Source of the DNA: an uncultured Erysipelotrichaceae bacterium
GTDB taxonomy: Bacteria; Bacillota_I; Bacilli_A; RFN20; CAG-288
Direction: 5' to 3'
Assembly (NCBI GenBank): GCA_902771745.1
Contig: CACXYG010000098.1
Span: forward strand, 1-5,702
Length of the DNA: 5,702 nucleotides
Shown here: positions 5,580 through 5,702 of the stretch, piece by piece
Layout: every line of letters starts with the position of its first letter
Position numbering within the stretch: position 1 is the stretch's first letter
Position numbers and translations under genes: made by a program
The notes under the pieces: model-generated
The model's input: the letters and a program-made list of their open reading frames with translations, nothing else
What the model was told of the DNA's origin: nothing
Database searches by the model: none

Positions 5580-5702
5580 ATGAAAGTTAAATCATTTTTC
5601 TCGGATATCTTAGGTAGCTCGAGAGTTACCAAACGCAGAAAAGAAGCCATCAAGAACGCTTCTCCTACGCCCGATGGCAAAGATAATATCTCCGAAGTTG
5701 CA
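5580..5702 (+). CDS. N-terminus of a protein resembling ferredoxin-NAD(P) reductase-type oxidoreductases (partial)
   Basis: A start ATG at 5580 lies one base after the preceding TAA, with AAGGAAGG (5564-5571) eight bases upstream, inside the end of the previous gene. The frame stays open to the window edge (41 residues). The visible part, beginning MKVKSFFSDILGSSRVTKRR and continuing to DNISEVA, is a basic amphipathic leader with no signal peptide. From memory, similar leaders (SFF-D-LGS-R-TK-R---I followed by a DPINELA-like stretch) precede FAD/NAD and 2Fe-2S domains of Firmicutes ferredoxin-reductase-like proteins. If correct, it could feed electrons to the upstream reductase. The diagnostic domains lie outside the window, so existence is firm but function is tentative. 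Confidence 0.6.
   Translation, partial: MKVKSFFSDILGSSRVTKRRKEAIKNASPTPDGKDNISEVA

Overview
The window looks like a chromosomal segment from a low-to-moderate GC Firmicute (Bacillota). The evidence is strong AGGAG-type ribosome binding sites, A/T-rich promoters, rho-independent terminators and a codon style favouring GGT, GAA, TTA and AGA. An Erysipelotrichia-type gut or rumen bacterium would fit, but that is an impression and not proven here.

Layout. Bases 1-60 are the last 19 codons of an unidentified plus-strand gene, closed by a hairpin terminator (64-86). Next comes a complete IS1634-family (IS4 superfamily, DDE) insertion sequence with its transposase on the minus strand (121-1836). 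From an imperfect 18-bp inverted-repeat pair I place its ends at about 99 and 2091. Its 255-bp upstream region holds a minus-strand terminator, tandem promoters and a ribosome binding site. The right end abuts a minus-strand AMP-binding (acyl-CoA synthetase-like) gene, of which only about the first 86 codons remain. The rest of that gene is not on the other side of the IS, so the junction is a rearrangement and not a simple insertion.

From 2469 rightwards, divergent from the broken synthetase, is a plus-strand cluster of three genes. The first is a clear homologue of the Cutibacterium (Propionibacterium) acnes polyunsaturated fatty acid isomerase, the flavoenzyme that turns linoleate into trans-10,cis-12 conjugated linoleate. 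The second is a CrtI/retinol-saturase-like FAD oxidoreductase (4007-5578). The third (from 5580, cut by the window edge) resembles at its N-terminus ferredoxin-NAD(P) reductase-type proteins, but only 41 residues are visible.

Working hypothesis: the cluster is a fatty-acid isomerisation and biohydrogenation module. The isomerase would make a conjugated diene, the saturase-like enzyme would reduce one of its double bonds, and the third gene would deliver electrons. Isomerase homology is strong; the substrate of the second enzyme and the identity of the third are inference. A perfect 10-bp inverted repeat overlaps the predicted -10 box of the isomerase promoter and could be an operator. A 9-to-14-bp hairpin between the first two genes may tune their relative expression.
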